Source: JAAYZK01 sp964535025
Lineage (GTDB): Bacteria > Planctomycetota > Phycisphaerae > SM23-33 > FEN-1343
Assembly (NCBI GenBank): GCA_964535025.1
Contig: CAZHRW010000279.1
Coordinates: 1 to 32,017 of the forward strand
Length of the DNA: 32,017 bases
Reading direction: 5' to 3'
The notes under the pieces are model-generated. The model made no database searches. It was not told where the DNA came from and saw only the letters and a list, made by a program, of their open reading frames with translations. Shown here in pieces: positions 30,858 to 32,017 of this stretch. How positions within the stretch are numbered: the first letter of the stretch is position 1; every line of letters starts with the position of its first letter. The position numbers and the translations under genes were made by a program.

Positions 30858-31904
30858 ATGGCCCGAGAAACGATCATCGCCGCCGGCTCGACCGGCCCCG
30901 AGGACGAGCAGTTCAACACGGCACTGCGCCCGCACACGCTGGCCGAGTGCATCGGCTCGCCGGAGTTGTTCGAGAAGCTGCGGATCGCCATCACGGCCGC
31001 TCGGCAACGGTCCGAGCCGATGGAGCACGTGATGCTGCACGGCCCGCCGGGGCTGGGCAAGACAACCCTGGCGTACGTGATCGCCCACGAGATGGACGCC
31101 ACGATCAAGGTCACCTCCGGCCCGGCGCTGACCCGCCCCAGCGACCTGATCGGCATCCTGACGAACCTCGACACCGGCGACGTGCTGTTCATCGACGAGA
31201 TCCACCGCCTCACGCCCGCGGTCGAGGAATACATCTACCCCGCGATGGAGGATTTCAAGGTCGATTTCGTCGTCGACTCCGGCATGCACAGCCGGACCAT
31301 CAACCTGCCGCTCAAGCCCTTCACGCTCATCGGCGCCACCACCCGCGCCGGCATGCTCAGCCCCCCGCTGCGGACGCGGTTCGGCATCGCCCACCACCTG
31401 GAGTTCTGGTGCGACGACGACCTCGCCCGCCGCGCGCGGATGACCGCCGAAATGCTCAAGATCGCCTACGACGACGACGCCATCGACACCATCGCCCGCC
31501 GCGCCCGCGGCACGCCCCGCATCGCCAACCGCCTCGTCCGACGCTGCCGCGACTACGCCCAGGTCAAGGGCGACGGCCGCCTCACCGCCGCCGCCGTCGA
31601 CGCCGCCCTCGACCTCGAAGGCATCGACCAGCTCGGCCTCGACGAGCTCGACCGCAAGTTCCTCACCGTCATCATCGACATCTACCGCGGCGGGCCCGTC
31701 GGCATCGAGGCCGCCGCCGCCACGCTCGGCGAGGAGGTCGACACCCTCGTCGACGTCGTCGAGCCCTTCCTCCTCCAGCGGGGCCTGCTCGCCCGCACCC
31801 GCCGCGGACGCTCGGTCACGCTCAAGGCCTACGACCACCTCGGCCTCACCCCCCCCGCCGACGGCGACGCCGAGACGCCGCTGTTCGGCGATGCCGGGGC
31901 CTGA
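30858..31904 (+). CDS. ruvB: Holliday junction helicase RuvB
   Basis: This 348-residue RuvB is the AAA+ motor that drives branch migration with RuvA. It has Walker A GPPGLGKTTLA (62-72), Walker B LFIDEIHRL (110-118), sensor 1 IGATTRAGML, the Arg-finger segment LRTRFGI, the sensor 2 region GTPRIANRLVRR, and the C-terminal winged helix that binds DNA (QRGLLARTRRGR). Length is normal. The window ends 113 bases later with no further gene. Confidence 0.97.
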   Translation: MARETIIAAGSTGPEDEQFNTALRPHTLAECIGSPELFEKLRIAITAARQRSEPMEHVMLHGPPGLGKTTLAYVIAHEMDATIKVTSGPALTRPSDLIGILTNLDTGDVLFIDEIHRLTPAVEEYIYPAMEDFKVDFVVDSGMHSRTINLPLKPFTLIGATTRAGMLSPPLRTRFGIAHHLEFWCDDDLARRARMTAEMLKIAYDDDAIDTIARRARGTPRIANRLVRRCRDYAQVKGDGRLTAAAVDAALDLEGIDQLGLDELDRKFLTVIIDIYRGGPVGIEAAAATLGEEVDTLVDVVEPFLLQRGLLARTRRGRSVTLKAYDHLGLTPPADGDAETPLFGDAGA

Positions 31905-31974
31905 TCGCGCAGTGACGGAGGATGCCGTCTTTGAGGGTCCCTTGCGGGAGCTAACTTCAGTTCTGACAAGTATT

Positions 31975-31998
31975 CGGTATTTCGGAGTTGCAATACCG
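31975..31998 (+). terminator. Hairpin after ruvB
   Basis: CGGTATT (31975-31981) pairs with AATACCG (31992-31998) around a 10-base loop, 71 bases after ruvB. No U-tract follows before the window end, so it is a candidate terminator or an inverted repeat only. Confidence 0.35.
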
Positions 31999-32017
31999 AG
32001 ATACCTTGCGATTGTTA

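Overview
The window is GC-rich bacterial chromosome. I infer a member of the Planctomycetota, probably Phycisphaerae-like. The inference rests on a PEP-CTERM sorting signal, dockerin-type repeats on a family 16 glycoside hydrolase, a cluster of many small prepilin-like proteins, an RDD protein with a zinc ribbon, and several large TPR, HEAT and coiled-coil proteins that do not match named enzyme families. No gene here is a formal taxonomic marker, so the placement is moderate. No rRNA, tRNA, CRISPR array, transposase or integrase was seen.

Region 1 (1-7800, all minus strand) is a type IV pilus/type II secretion-like operon. In transcription order it holds two GspG-like pseudopilins separated by a strong hairpin, GspI-like, GspJ/PilW-like, a PilX-like protein with a repetitive C-terminal region, GspH-like, then the inner-membrane platform pilM-pilN-pilO and a PilP/GspC-like protein. 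The next gene, possibly a secretin, would begin at the window edge. The motor ATPases and the PilC-type membrane protein are not here. A 760-base leader upstream of the first pilin holds hairpins and a small reading frame with a perfect Shine-Dalgarno sequence.

Region 2 (7800-16712, minus strand) is housekeeping: a large membrane protein with a degenerate spermidine-synthase-like tail, a phosphoglycolate-phosphatase-like HAD enzyme, rho with a Glu/Gln-rich N-terminal extension and a clear intrinsic terminator, coaE, an RDD membrane protein and polA.

Region 3 (16713-24400) holds proteins of unknown role: a membrane-anchored coiled-coil protein with an internal duplication and a BRCT-like tail (plus strand, good promoter and terminator), a translationally coupled HEAT-repeat/small membrane protein pair, a heptamer tandem repeat, and a coupled pair of TPR proteins.

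Region 4 (24100-27300) is about extracellular proteins. A PEP-CTERM protein has a good promoter and a leader of about 230 bases with five potential stem-loops. A secreted dockerin-GH16 protein on the opposite strand has its frame broken by one in-frame TAG.

Region 5 (27550-31904, plus strand) is housekeeping: ispF, cysS, ruvC, ruvA and ruvB, giving an isoprenoid step, cysteine charging of tRNA and the complete Holliday-junction RuvABC machinery.
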